A stretch of 64,000 bases of DNA from Fodinibius sediminis. Lineage in GTDB: Bacteria > Bacteroidota > Rhodothermia > Balneolales > Balneolaceae. The notes beneath the pieces were generated by a model. The model was not told where the DNA came from, made no database searches, and saw only the letters and a program-made list of their open reading frames with translations. Made by a program: the position numbers and the translations under genes. The first letter of the stretch is position 1. Each line of letters opens with the position of its first letter. Positions 55,628 to 64,000 of the stretch are shown here, piece by piece. The stretch covers positions 186,001-250,000 of the forward strand of contig NZ_FXTH01000002.1 of NCBI RefSeq assembly GCF_900182555.1, given 5' to 3'.

Positions 55628-57193
55628 TTGACAAAGGAACACCTTATTTCATCACATAAAGAGACACGGGCTTGGCTGTCGGCCTTCACCTTTCTGGTAC
55701 TTGCACTGAGCACCCGGCTCGTCTGTGCCCAGCCGGCCATCACCGCCGAAAGCATTGGGCTGGGCGGAGGTGGAACGGCATACCTGAACGGACCCGAAAC
55801 CACCTTTTGGAATCCGGCCAACCTGATGATTTCCGACCGTCCCGGCAACTTCCACATTGGAATTGGTCAAAGTGCACTCCAGTACAAACCTGTTCTCGCT
55901 GGCCGTTCATTACAGCATCAGCTATCAAATTTCATCGACGGCTACCAGCCCTACGAACGTAAAGCAGTCCGCATAAGCCCCTGGAAGCAAAACCGTATTC
56001 TCAATACCCATTTCCCTGACCATACACTCCGATCGCAGAACAGTCAACGGGCCGACATGGTCCTTGCGGGGGCCCTTTGGCAGCGGAAAGACTATGCCCT
56101 CTCCATCGCCTTGCGTGCCCGCTATGCTTCGATGACCACCACGGGACGCGGCTGGTACGACGACCGGTTTATTGAACAGAACGATCGCCAGGTTCGAGAT
56201 TTTACACTGTCGCAGCGTCGCAGCGAATTTTATGAGCTTGCCGTGGGTTATGCCCAGGAGTTTACCTTTATCAATGGACTGATTCCACGACTGAACAAGC
56301 TCTATATCGGCATTTCTCCCAAAATCATCCTTGCCGGTCCCACCTTTCAGGCCGACTATAAGGCGCAATACCTGCGCGAAGATAAACCGGGCATCCGTCA
56401 TACCTTTATTTCCGATTTCAAGCTGCATAGCTCCGGCAATTTCAGCAGGTTAATATCCGACTACCTGCAGGTACAGAATCCCCGCGACGCTGTCCGCCAA
56501 AACCTCAGCTGGGATTATCAATTCCAGCCAACGGGTTACGGTGTCGGTTTTGACTTTGGTTTCAACTATGTAATACCCCTGAATGGCAATTCCCCAGCCA
56601 GTGCTGGCTCCACAAGCCGCCCTCCCCTCCACAAGTCGCTGCGGTTGGCCTTCTCACTGAACGATATAGGTGCCATCCGGTATTATGATCAGCCCCTGGC
56701 CCTATCTTCTCCCGCTGACACCGCACATGCTGATCTTCAGGCATCGAGCAACACCATTTTTGTGGGAACGGGCGGCCAGTATATCAACCACCTCCACCAG
56801 GCGAAACTGCTTCCCAATCCCCTGCTTGCTGCGCCTCAGCGATCCGAAAACAATTACACATCTCTTCTTCCCACATCTTTGAATGCGGGGCTGCTACTCG
56901 ATCTTTCACAGTTGCGGTTCATGGGAGACATTAGCCTCGGCCTTAACAATTCCGCGTTTACGAAGTCTGGACTATCCGCACAGCTGGGGGCCGAATTCCG
57001 TCCCGTTCAGCAGGTTCCCATTCGCCTGGGAACCCGTTTTGCTGCTGAACAGCCTTTTCAGATGGGCTTTGGAACCGGCATAGAAACAGAGCACTGGGAT
57101 TTTGCGATCAGCGCTCGGGCCCTGTTTTACCGGGAATCTTCCCAGACAACCATCGGGAGCGGAGCTTTTGGCGGACTCCAGCTTCACTTTTAG
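55628..57193 (+). CDS. outer-membrane beta-barrel protein of unknown function
   Basis: 521 residues from a TTG at 55628, 18 bases after the helicase gene. A signal peptide (hydrophobic AFTFLVLALSTRLVCA, cleavage near AQ) is followed by alternating beta-strand pattern to the end, and the final residues are FGGLQLHF with a terminal Phe typical of Bam substrates. The N-terminal SIGLGGGGTAYLNGPETTFW with NPANL resembles PorV/FadL-like and DUF5723-type proteins of Bacteroidota, where a conserved NPA motif follows the signal. Function not known. Confidence 0.75.
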   Translation: MTKEHLISSHKETRAWLSAFTFLVLALSTRLVCAQPAITAESIGLGGGGTAYLNGPETTFWNPANLMISDRPGNFHIGIGQSALQYKPVLAGRSLQHQLSNFIDGYQPYERKAVRISPWKQNRILNTHFPDHTLRSQNSQRADMVLAGALWQRKDYALSIALRARYASMTTTGRGWYDDRFIEQNDRQVRDFTLSQRRSEFYELAVGYAQEFTFINGLIPRLNKLYIGISPKIILAGPTFQADYKAQYLREDKPGIRHTFISDFKLHSSGNFSRLISDYLQVQNPRDAVRQNLSWDYQFQPTGYGVGFDFGFNYVIPLNGNSPASAGSTSRPPLHKSLRLAFSLNDIGAIRYYDQPLALSSPADTAHADLQASSNTIFVGTGGQYINHLHQAKLLPNPLLAAPQRSENNYTSLLPTSLNAGLLLDLSQLRFMGDISLGLNNSAFTKSGLSAQLGAEFRPVQQVPIRLGTRFAAEQPFQMGFGTGIETEHWDFAISARALFYRESSQTTIGSGAFGGLQLHF

Positions 57194-57351
57194 CACATAT
57201 TACTGCCAAGCTGTCAATTAAGACTCCATATTCTGCAACATTTTGTTATTTTGCCAGTAAGCATGACTAATTGGTAGGCAGAATGACCTTGGCTCCTTAT
57301 TTGCATCTTACGTATCATAAAATATGAACCATTTACTAAATTATTGCTTAC

Positions 57352-59886
57352 ATGAAGGATATGTTCAAGAATATTATGAACTTTGAGGATATCGACGATC
57401 AACTGGAAGATTTTGAGCAAGCAATACCTTTGATGTCCGAGGAGGAAGAGAAGGCACTTACGGAGTCTGAGATTCCCGATGAGCTGCCGTTACTTCCGCT
57501 TAAAAACACGGTTCTTTTCCCGGGCGTGGTCGTTCCTATTACCGTAGGCCGCGACCGTTCCCTTGAGCTTGTCAAGGAAGCTTATGAATCTGATAAAACC
57601 ATCGGGGTTGTCAGTCAGAAAGACGAAGAAGATGAAAACCCCAGTCCAAAGGACCTTTACGAGGTCGGAACAGTGGCCCAGATCCTTAAGCTCATTAAAA
57701 TGCCCGATGGCAGCAAAAGCATTGTGATCCAGGGCAAGACCACCTTCAAGGTGGACGAATTCCTACAAGAGGAACCCTATTTCAAGGCCAGGGTGAGCCC
57801 CTATCGTCAGGAAATGGACCTTGAAGGCGTCGAACTGGACGCCTCTATCCGTTCGGTTAAAGAAACGGCGTCAAAGATCGTTAACCTGTCGCCCAATATC
57901 CCTTCGGAAGCGTCCATTGCCATCAATAACATAAGCAGTCCCATTTTCCTGCTGAACTTCATCTCCTCCAACCTGAATGTATCCACAGCGGATAAGCAGG
58001 AAGTGCTGGAGATTCGCACCTTCTCCACGCGCATGGAGCGTGTCATGGAATTCCTTAACAAAGAACTTCAGGTGCTGAACCTGAGCGAGGAGATCCGTAC
58101 CAAGGTAAAATCCGATATCGATGACCAGCAGCGCGATTTTTACCTGCGCCAGCAGATGAAAGCAATTCAGGAGGCGCTTGGCGAAGACGGAGAGCACCAG
58201 GAGGTAGAAAAGCTGCGCAAGCGTGCCAAAGAAAAGAACCTACCGGAAGAGGCCCAGGAAACCGTCGATAAAGAAATCACCCGGCTGGAACGCACCCCCA
58301 ATTCATCACCGAACTACGGGGTCATTCACAGCTATATCGAGTGGATTCTGGACCTGCCGTGGGATCGTTATTCCGAAGACAACCTTGACCTGGAAAATGC
58401 CCAGAAGGTTTTGGATGAAGATCACTATGGTCTGGACAAGGTGAAAAAACGTATCATTGAATATCTGGCCGTACTCAAGCTGAAAAGTGATATGAAGGCG
58501 CCCATCCTTTGCTTCTACGGTCCTCCGGGCGTGGGTAAGACCTCGCTTGGAAAATCAATTGCCCGTGCGCTGAACAGAAAATTCGACCGTTTTAGCCTAG
58601 GCGGCATTCATGACGAAGCAGAAATACGAGGACACCGACGCACCTACATTGGAGCCCTGCCCGGACGCATACTGCGATCTATGAAAAAGGCAGAGACGGC
58701 TAATCCCGTCATAATGCTCGATGAAATTGACAAAGTTGGCTCAGACTACCGCGGGGATCCCACCTCGGCACTGCTTGAGGTCCTCGACCCTGAGCAGAAT
58801 GACAGCTTCACCGACAACTATCTCGAACTGGAGTACGACCTTTCGAAGGTACTGTTTATTGCTACGGCAAACTCGCTGGATACCATTCCCGCTCCCCTGC
58901 GCGACCGTATGGAAATTATCAATATCAGCGGTTATACCCTGCAGGAGAAGTCCCAGATTGCCAAGGAACATCTCATTCCCAAGCAGATTAAAGAGAATGG
59001 ACTGACTGAAGATAAGATTAAGATTACCCACCAGGGCCTTGAGAAAATCATCGAACAATATACCCGTGAATCGGGGGTCCGCTCCCTCGAACGCCAGATA
59101 GGATCGGTCTGTCGTGGGGTCGCAGCCAAAATAGCCAAAGGCGATGAAGGGCCGCATACCGTGGGAGTCAATGAACTCCAGGAGTATCTGGGCAAGCGCA
59201 AATACTTCTCTGAGGTTGCTGAACGAACCAAGGTCCCCGGTGTAGCAACAGGACTGGCGTGGACGCCTTATGGAGGCGATATACTCTTCATTGAGGCCAG
59301 CGTTTCCAAGGGAAGCGGAAAACTGCATATTACAGGACAGCTCGGTGATGTGATGAAAGAATCAGCCATGCTGGCAATGTCTTACCTGAAGGCTCATTCC
59401 GAGGAGCTGAATATTCCCGAAGAGGCGTTCAAGTACTGGGATCTGCATATTCACGTACCCAAAGGCGCTGTGCCCAAGGATGGTCCTTCGGCCGGGGTAT
59501 CGATCTTTTCGGCTGTGGCATCCATCTTTACCCAGCGCAAGGTCAAAGGTACGCTGGCTATGACCGGCGAAATCACCCTTCGCGGACTCGTATTGCCGGT
59601 GGGCGGTATCAAGGAAAAAGTGCTCGCTGCGAAACGAGCCGGTATTCAGAAGGTATTGCTGCCTCAGAAGAATGAAAAAGATGTGGAAGAGATAGACAAG
59701 GAAGTTATGGGTGACCTGGAAGTTCAATACCTGGAGCGGATGGATCCACTGCTGGATATTGTTCTGGAAAAGGAATCCGTTGCTGACCCGGCTGAACGGT
59801 TCAAAGTCAGCGAGGAATATAAATCGCAGAATGGTAAAAATTCCAAGAAAAGCGATTCCACCGAAGAGACCACTTTAATGGAATAA
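57352..59886 (+). CDS. lon: ATP-dependent protease La
   Basis: 844 residues, complete domain order. The N-terminal substrate-binding domain (LPLLPLKNTVLFPGVVVPIT) is followed by a coiled region and an AAA+ domain with Walker A LCFYGPPGVGKTSLGKSIA and Walker B VIMLDEIDKVGSDY. The protease domain has catalytic Ser in PKDGPSAGVS and Lys in LPVGGIKEKVLAAKRAG. The tail is acidic and Ser/Lys-rich. It degrades misfolded and regulatory proteins in the cytosol. No heat-shock element could be recognised in the 158-base upstream gap. Confidence 0.98.
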   Translation: MKDMFKNIMNFEDIDDQLEDFEQAIPLMSEEEEKALTESEIPDELPLLPLKNTVLFPGVVVPITVGRDRSLELVKEAYESDKTIGVVSQKDEEDENPSPKDLYEVGTVAQILKLIKMPDGSKSIVIQGKTTFKVDEFLQEEPYFKARVSPYRQEMDLEGVELDASIRSVKETASKIVNLSPNIPSEASIAINNISSPIFLLNFISSNLNVSTADKQEVLEIRTFSTRMERVMEFLNKELQVLNLSEEIRTKVKSDIDDQQRDFYLRQQMKAIQEALGEDGEHQEVEKLRKRAKEKNLPEEAQETVDKEITRLERTPNSSPNYGVIHSYIEWILDLPWDRYSEDNLDLENAQKVLDEDHYGLDKVKKRIIEYLAVLKLKSDMKAPILCFYGPPGVGKTSLGKSIARALNRKFDRFSLGGIHDEAEIRGHRRTYIGALPGRILRSMKKAETANPVIMLDEIDKVGSDYRGDPTSALLEVLDPEQNDSFTDNYLELEYDLSKVLFIATANSLDTIPAPLRDRMEIINISGYTLQEKSQIAKEHLIPKQIKENGLTEDKIKITHQGLEKIIEQYTRESGVRSLERQIGSVCRGVAAKIAKGDEGPHTVGVNELQEYLGKRKYFSEVAERTKVPGVATGLAWTPYGGDILFIEASVSKGSGKLHITGQLGDVMKESAMLAMSYLKAHSEELNIPEEAFKYWDLHIHVPKGAVPKDGPSAGVSIFSAVASIFTQRKVKGTLAMTGEITLRGLVLPVGGIKEKVLAAKRAGIQKVLLPQKNEKDVEEIDKEVMGDLEVQYLERMDPLLDIVLEKESVADPAERFKVSEEYKSQNGKNSKKSDSTEETTLME

Positions 59887-59917
59887 GGAACATGCGCCTC
59901 TGTTTTTCTGCATGTAC

Positions 59918-59949
59918 AAGTCACCTCGATTTATCGGGGTGACTTTTTT
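59918..59949 (+). terminator. intrinsic terminator after lon
   Basis: AAGTCACC-TCGA-TTTA-TCGG-GGTGACTT with a T-rich end, 31 bases after the lon stop. The long near-perfect stem and T6 make this a strong Rho-independent terminator. Confidence 0.9.
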
Positions 59950-59988
59950 ATGTTATATTGACCAAAAATTATAAATAACCATAACCAC

Positions 59989-60918
59989 TTGGAATACCGA
60001 GGACGTGTTGTAGAGTCAACGGGACGCTGGTACGAAGTCTCGTACCAACAGGATGAGGGCATGGAAAACATAAGCTGTCGTCTTCCGGGTCGATTTCGTC
60101 TTGAAGATCAGAAGCTCACCAATCCAATTGCTGTGGGCGACTTTGTGCAGTTCAGTATCAATGAGGATGGTACCGGTCGTATTGAAAAGATCGAGGATCG
60201 CAGGAATTACCTGATCCGTGAATCAACCCACCACCAGGAAGGCAACCAAATACTGGCCGCCAATATCGACCGCGCCTATGTTGTTCAGGCGATCAGACAA
60301 CCAATTCTCAAGCGGGGATTCCTGGATCGCTTTCTGGTAACCTGCGAAGCCTACCAGATTCCGGCCCGCATCGTCTTGAACAAAATGGACCTGGCCACCG
60401 AGCAGGACCAGGCCTTTATTGATGATTTTACAGAACTCTATGATTCCCTCGGCTACCATGTCCTCCTTACCAGCATCTACGATGAGCCATCGCTGGAGAA
60501 ACTGAAGGATGATCTGCGCGATAAAACCTCGGTCTTTGTGGGACCTTCAGGAGTTGGCAAAACCAGTCTGCTAAACCATATAGAGCCATCCATCGACCGT
60601 AAAGTGGGAGCAATTTCCCATTATAACGAGAAAGGCATACACACCACTACCTTTGCCAAGCTGCTCCCCCTTCACTTTGGAGGATACCTGGTGGATACTC
60701 CCGGTATCCGTGAATTCGGCCTCGTTAACATTGAACCCTGGGAACTCTCCCTCTTTTTTCCAGAGATGCTCGAATATCGACAGCAGTGCAAGTTCAACAA
60801 CTGCACCCACAGCCATGAGCCCGGATGCGGTGTGGTTAACGCTTTTAAAGAGGGACATATCCATCCCGACCGCTACGACTCCTATCTCAACATCCTCGAT
60901 TCTCTGGAAGAAGACTGA
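59989..60918 (+). CDS. rsgA: small ribosomal subunit biogenesis GTPase
   Basis: Checks late 30S assembly. A 309-residue circularly permuted GTPase with an N-terminal OB fold (RGRVVESTGRWYEVSY), G4 VLNKMDLA, G1 FVGPSGVGKTSLLNHI, G3 DTPGIREFGL and a C-terminal zinc finger from CKFNNCTHSHEPGCGV. Start TTG 59989, with no ATG before the OB fold. Confidence 0.97.
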   Translation: MEYRGRVVESTGRWYEVSYQQDEGMENISCRLPGRFRLEDQKLTNPIAVGDFVQFSINEDGTGRIEKIEDRRNYLIRESTHHQEGNQILAANIDRAYVVQAIRQPILKRGFLDRFLVTCEAYQIPARIVLNKMDLATEQDQAFIDDFTELYDSLGYHVLLTSIYDEPSLEKLKDDLRDKTSVFVGPSGVGKTSLLNHIEPSIDRKVGAISHYNEKGIHTTTFAKLLPLHFGGYLVDTPGIREFGLVNIEPWELSLFFPEMLEYRQQCKFNNCTHSHEPGCGVVNAFKEGHIHPDRYDSYLNILDSLEED

Positions 60919-61092
60919 CCGGCGGGCGAAAGTTCCGCTTCGTACCTGTCTTGTATCATAGATGGATGCACCGGCAAATGAACTGGCCGGAAAGTTTTGG
61001 AACTAAACGGGCAATTCGTTGTTTAAATAAGGGCAGGCGTCCCATAGTTTTACTCACTTTCTTCAATTATTTCCAACATTATTCCTCACGCT

Positions 61093-62220
61093 ATGAATAA
61101 AACGATATATGCCATCATCAGTTTTGGTTTCCTTTTAATAGCAGGGGCTTCTCCTCTACGAGCCCAGCTCGACAATGCCGGAACCATTATCAAGGCGTCC
61201 GCCACCGAGCAGGGCCGGCAGGATGCCAACACGCTTCTAAAAGCCTATTTTAAGCCCATCGGTAAAGGATTTGGTACGGACCTCAACACCGGCTGGTTCA
61301 ATACGGCAAAGACCCACAGCCTGCTGGGTTTTGATCTGACCGTCAGTGCCAGTGTAGCCCGGGTCCCCGGCAGTGATCGCTCCTTCAACGTACAGAAACT
61401 GAATTTGAAAGAACTGGAATATATCGAAGAGGAATCGACCTCACCGGTCACTCCCACCGCCTTCGGTCCCGGCGAATCAAATACTACCATGGGCGCCTAC
61501 TATTCGTACACCAACCCGCAGACGGGCGAGCAACAGCGGGAGCGGGTGGACTTTGAAATGCCCGCGGGTACCGATGTCCCCTATGTGCCTGCCCCCATGG
61601 TACAGGCAAGCGTGGGCTTTATCAAAGGAACCGATGTAACGGTACGCTATGTACCTCCCCTTGATCTTCCCAACGATATCAAGCTGGACCTCTGGGGAGT
61701 CGGGCTCAAACATGACATCACAGAGTGGCTGCCTGGCGGTAAGCTTATCCCGGTCAATATTTCACTGCAAGCCGGTTATACCAAGCTGAACTCTTCTATT
61801 GCTTTTAATGTTGATCCGGAGCAGGGCGCTGATGTGGAAAACAACTATGATCCCTCTACCTGGAATGGACAAAAAGCAGCCCTGCGCACCAATGCCTTTA
61901 CCGTGAACGCCCTGGTCGGCAAGACCCTCCCTTTCATCTCCTTGTATGGAGGCATCGGCTACGAAACCTCAAGCCTGGTCATCGACACCCCGGGTTCATA
62001 TCCCGTGACCGTTCCTAATGAAGATTTTCCCGACCAGTCGAGCCAACCTAAAAAAATAAAAAAGGTCGATAACCCTATTGATATCTCCTATGACAAAAAC
62101 AGCTCTTTTCGTGGGCTGGTAGGAACACGAATCAAGCTGGCCTTCTTTAATGTCACTGCGTCCTATACCCTCTCAAAATATCCCGTTGGTCAGGTCGGCG
62201 TGGGATTCAGTTTCCGGTAA
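61093..62220 (+). CDS. DUF6588-like outer-membrane protein
   Basis: 375 residues with a clear signal peptide (MNKTIYAIISFGFLLIAG, cleavage after LRA in LRAQLDN). A beta-rich body with repeated Y/F-ending strands finishes in VGVGFSFR. KAYFKPIGKGFGTDLNTGWFN near residue 50 and ALVGKTLPFISLYGGIGYE near 275 match the DUF6588 family as I know it from Bacteroidota/Balneolota. Function unknown. Convergent with polA across about 120 bases without a clear terminator. Confidence 0.8.
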   Translation: MNKTIYAIISFGFLLIAGASPLRAQLDNAGTIIKASATEQGRQDANTLLKAYFKPIGKGFGTDLNTGWFNTAKTHSLLGFDLTVSASVARVPGSDRSFNVQKLNLKELEYIEEESTSPVTPTAFGPGESNTTMGAYYSYTNPQTGEQQRERVDFEMPAGTDVPYVPAPMVQASVGFIKGTDVTVRYVPPLDLPNDIKLDLWGVGLKHDITEWLPGGKLIPVNISLQAGYTKLNSSIAFNVDPEQGADVENNYDPSTWNGQKAALRTNAFTVNALVGKTLPFISLYGGIGYETSSLVIDTPGSYPVTVPNEDFPDQSSQPKKIKKVDNPIDISYDKNSSFRGLVGTRIKLAFFNVTASYTLSKYPVGQVGVGFSFR

Positions 62221-62339
62221 GCCCCCCCTGTGGCGGCCCGGGCATGAGGCTGGCAGACCAAGCTTTGATAATACAGGGAAAACCGATCCTCGAATAGGTC
62301 AGGCACAGAAAACGGGATCCGGGGGCCTTCGCGTCGAAT

Positions 62340-64000
62340 TTAATGGGCTTCCAGCCAGTTATCGGCCAGCCCCATCTCCACCTCCAGGGGTACAGCCAGC
62401 TCATAGGCCGATTCCATAAGATCCTTGAGTTTTCCGGGCACTTCATCCGCCTCTTCATCCGGTATGCTGAAGATAAGCTCATCGTGAACCTGCAGCAGCA
62501 TGCGTGAGCCAAGCCCCTCCGTCTCAATATACCGCTGGATGTTGATCATTGCGGCTTTGATGATATCAGCTGCCGTACCCTGTATGGGCATGTTAATAGC
62601 CGTCCGTTCGGCAAAAGCCCGTACATTCCAGTTGCCGGAAGTGATCTGCGGGATATAGCGACGTCGACCCATCAACGTTTTGACGTACCCATGCTCTTTG
62701 GCGAATGCCTTGGTTTCATTAATATAATCGAGGATGCCCGGAAAGCGCTCAAAATACTGATCGATCATTTCCTGTCCCTCACTGTTGCTGATGCCCAGCC
62801 GCCGGGCGAGCCCATAGGCACTGACCCCATAGGGAATACCAAAGTTGACTTCCTTGGCTTTCCGGCGCTGGTTCGCGGTCACTTCATCCAAAGACGCCAA
62901 CCCGAAGATCTCCTTGGCTGTCCGGGCGTGAATGTCCTCCCCGTTGTTAAAGGCTTCAATCATGTTCTTGTCTTTGGCGATGGAGGCAATCACGCGAAGC
63001 TCCACTTGCGAATAATCAGCCGAGAGCAGCTGACGGCCCTCCCCGGCGGTGAAAGCCTTCCTTATTTCACGTCCCCTTTTGGTTCGAATGGGGATGTTCT
63101 GCAGGTTGGGGTTGGAGGAGGAAAGACGTCCGGTTGCTGCAATACTTTGATTAAAATCCGTATGAATACGCCCGGTCTCCTCGTTGATCAGCTTCGGTAA
63201 GGCATCCACATAGGTCGATTTCAACTTGCTCAGGGCACGATATTCCAGAATGAGATCGGGCATTTCGTAGTCTTCAGCAAGCTTTGTGAGTACCGACTCG
63301 GCCGTGGAATACTGTCCTGTTTTGGTCTTCTTCCCGGCTGGCAGCCCCATCTTGTCGAACAGAACCTCTCCCAGCTGTTTTGGAGAATTGATATTGAACT
63401 CGGTTCCGGCCTTCTCGTAAATGTTTTCTTCCAGGGCAAGCAGGTCGTCCCTGAGCGTCTCGGAAAACTCCTCCAGCTTGGCACGGTCCACCAGCACCCC
63501 TTCCATCTCCATCTTAGCCAACACTTCCATCAACGGAAATTCAAGCTCCCGGGCAACCGCTGACAATTCATCATCTTCCAGGATATCACTCAACACTTCA
63601 TACAGACGGAGCGTGACATCGGCATCTTCGCAGGCGTAGGTGGTAATCTTTTCAGCGGGAATTTCATCCATGGTCTTCTGCTTGCGGCCTGAACCAATGA
63701 GATCACTGATAGGAATACACTTATACTCAAGGTATTTGTGGGCAAGGACATCCATCTTCAGTTTCTGATTCGCATCAATCAGATAGGCCGCAATCATGGT
63801 ATCAAAAGCGGGTCCGTCGACCTTCAGGCCCGCCCGGTGCAGCATCATGTAATCAAACTTAAAGTTATGAGCCACTTTCAAGGAAGAGGTCCCCGTAAAA
63901 AGTGGTCTCAGAAGATCCATGGCCTCATCCTGCGGTATCCCCTTTTCCACATTGAGGGGGATGTAATAGGCTACCCCGGCCGTGGTCGACAGGGAAAGCC
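62340..64000 (-). CDS. polA: DNA polymerase I (5' part outside window)
   Basis: The minus-strand frame stays open to the right window edge, so the N-terminal 5'-nuclease domain and the start of the exonuclease domain are missing. Visible are the 3'-5' exonuclease-like domain (AGVAYYIPLNVEKG, KVAHNFKFDYMML, FDTMIAAYLID) and the polymerase domain. The polymerase has motif A LLSADYSQVELRVIASIA, motif B RRKAKEVNFGIPYGVSAYGL and motif C LLQVHDELIFSIP. An ATG or GTG near 63950 is internal, not the true start. Exonuclease residues appear partly conserved (a Tyr/Asp pair in TYACEDADVT), so proofreading is possible. Confidence 0.96.
   Translation of the reverse strand, partial: LSLSTTAGVAYYIPLNVEKGIPQDEAMDLLRPLFTGTSSLKVAHNFKFDYMMLHRAGLKVDGPAFDTMIAAYLIDANQKLKMDVLAHKYLEYKCIPISDLIGSGRKQKTMDEIPAEKITTYACEDADVTLRLYEVLSDILEDDELSAVARELEFPLMEVLAKMEMEGVLVDRAKLEEFSETLRDDLLALEENIYEKAGTEFNINSPKQLGEVLFDKMGLPAGKKTKTGQYSTAESVLTKLAEDYEMPDLILEYRALSKLKSTYVDALPKLINEETGRIHTDFNQSIAATGRLSSSNPNLQNIPIRTKRGREIRKAFTAGEGRQLLSADYSQVELRVIASIAKDKNMIEAFNNGEDIHARTAKEIFGLASLDEVTANQRRKAKEVNFGIPYGVSAYGLARRLGISNSEGQEMIDQYFERFPGILDYINETKAFAKEHGYVKTLMGRRRYIPQITSGNWNVRAFAERTAINMPIQGTAADIIKAAMINIQRYIETEGLGSRMLLQVHDELIFSIPDEEADEVPGKLKDLMESAYELAVPLEVEMGLADNWLEAH

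Overview
The window looks like chromosomal DNA of a Gram-negative bacterium of the Balneolota/Bacteroidota-Rhodothermota (FCB) group. I infer this from protein style, not from a search. The signs are a DUF6588-type and a second putative outer-membrane barrel protein, a Bacteroidota-style deoxynucleoside kinase next to pgi, many TTG starts, and weak or missing Shine-Dalgarno sequences ahead of many genes. No rRNA genes, insertion sequences or CRISPR arrays were seen, and no intact tRNA.

Region 1 (1-16.2 kb) is a polysaccharide locus. Leftward units make nucleotide sugars: rfbF (CDP-glucose), two NAD-dependent epimerase/dehydratases, a UDP-galactopyranose-mutase-like flavoprotein, a GT2 glycosyltransferase cut by the window edge, a C-methyltransferase-like protein, a sugar nucleotidyltransferase, a UDP-HexNAc 6-dehydrogenase, gmd and fcl (GDP-fucose). 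Rightward units hold a membrane-anchored sugar dehydrogenase-cytochrome c fusion and a two-gene membrane operon. The second gene of that operon is broken at a G8 tract.

Region 2 (16.5-20.4 kb) is a housekeeping island: mtaB, a family-4-like uracil-DNA glycosylase without most iron-sulfur cysteines, and dnaB.

Region 3 (20.4-30.6 kb) is an unusual regulatory and accessory region. It holds a BcsA-like membrane glycosyltransferase, a degenerate and truncated carbamoyl-phosphate synthase large-chain (CarB) homologue, and a degenerate NtrC-type AAA+ protein lacking GAFTGA and arginine fingers. It also holds a NarL-type two-component pair whose kinase carries an RsbU-type N-terminal domain, an RsbT-like switch ATPase, and an intact sigma-54 activator. 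Sigma-54-type -24/-12 motifs lie ahead of nearly every transcription unit of regions 1 and 3. I propose one RpoN-controlled surface-polysaccharide regulon, with stress input through RsbT to the RsbU_N kinase.

Region 4 (30.8-64 kb) is core genome. It contains the leftward cluster pgi, dNK, yceD, rpmF, plsX, fabH, fabD, fabG, acpP, fabF, rnc. It continues with a polyprenyl synthase, an LpxH-like hydrolase, PBP1A, atpD-atpC, an exported methyltransferase, an APC permease, rsmB, valS, a PcrA/UvrD helicase, an outer-membrane protein, lon, rsgA, a DUF6588 protein, and polA, cut by the right edge.
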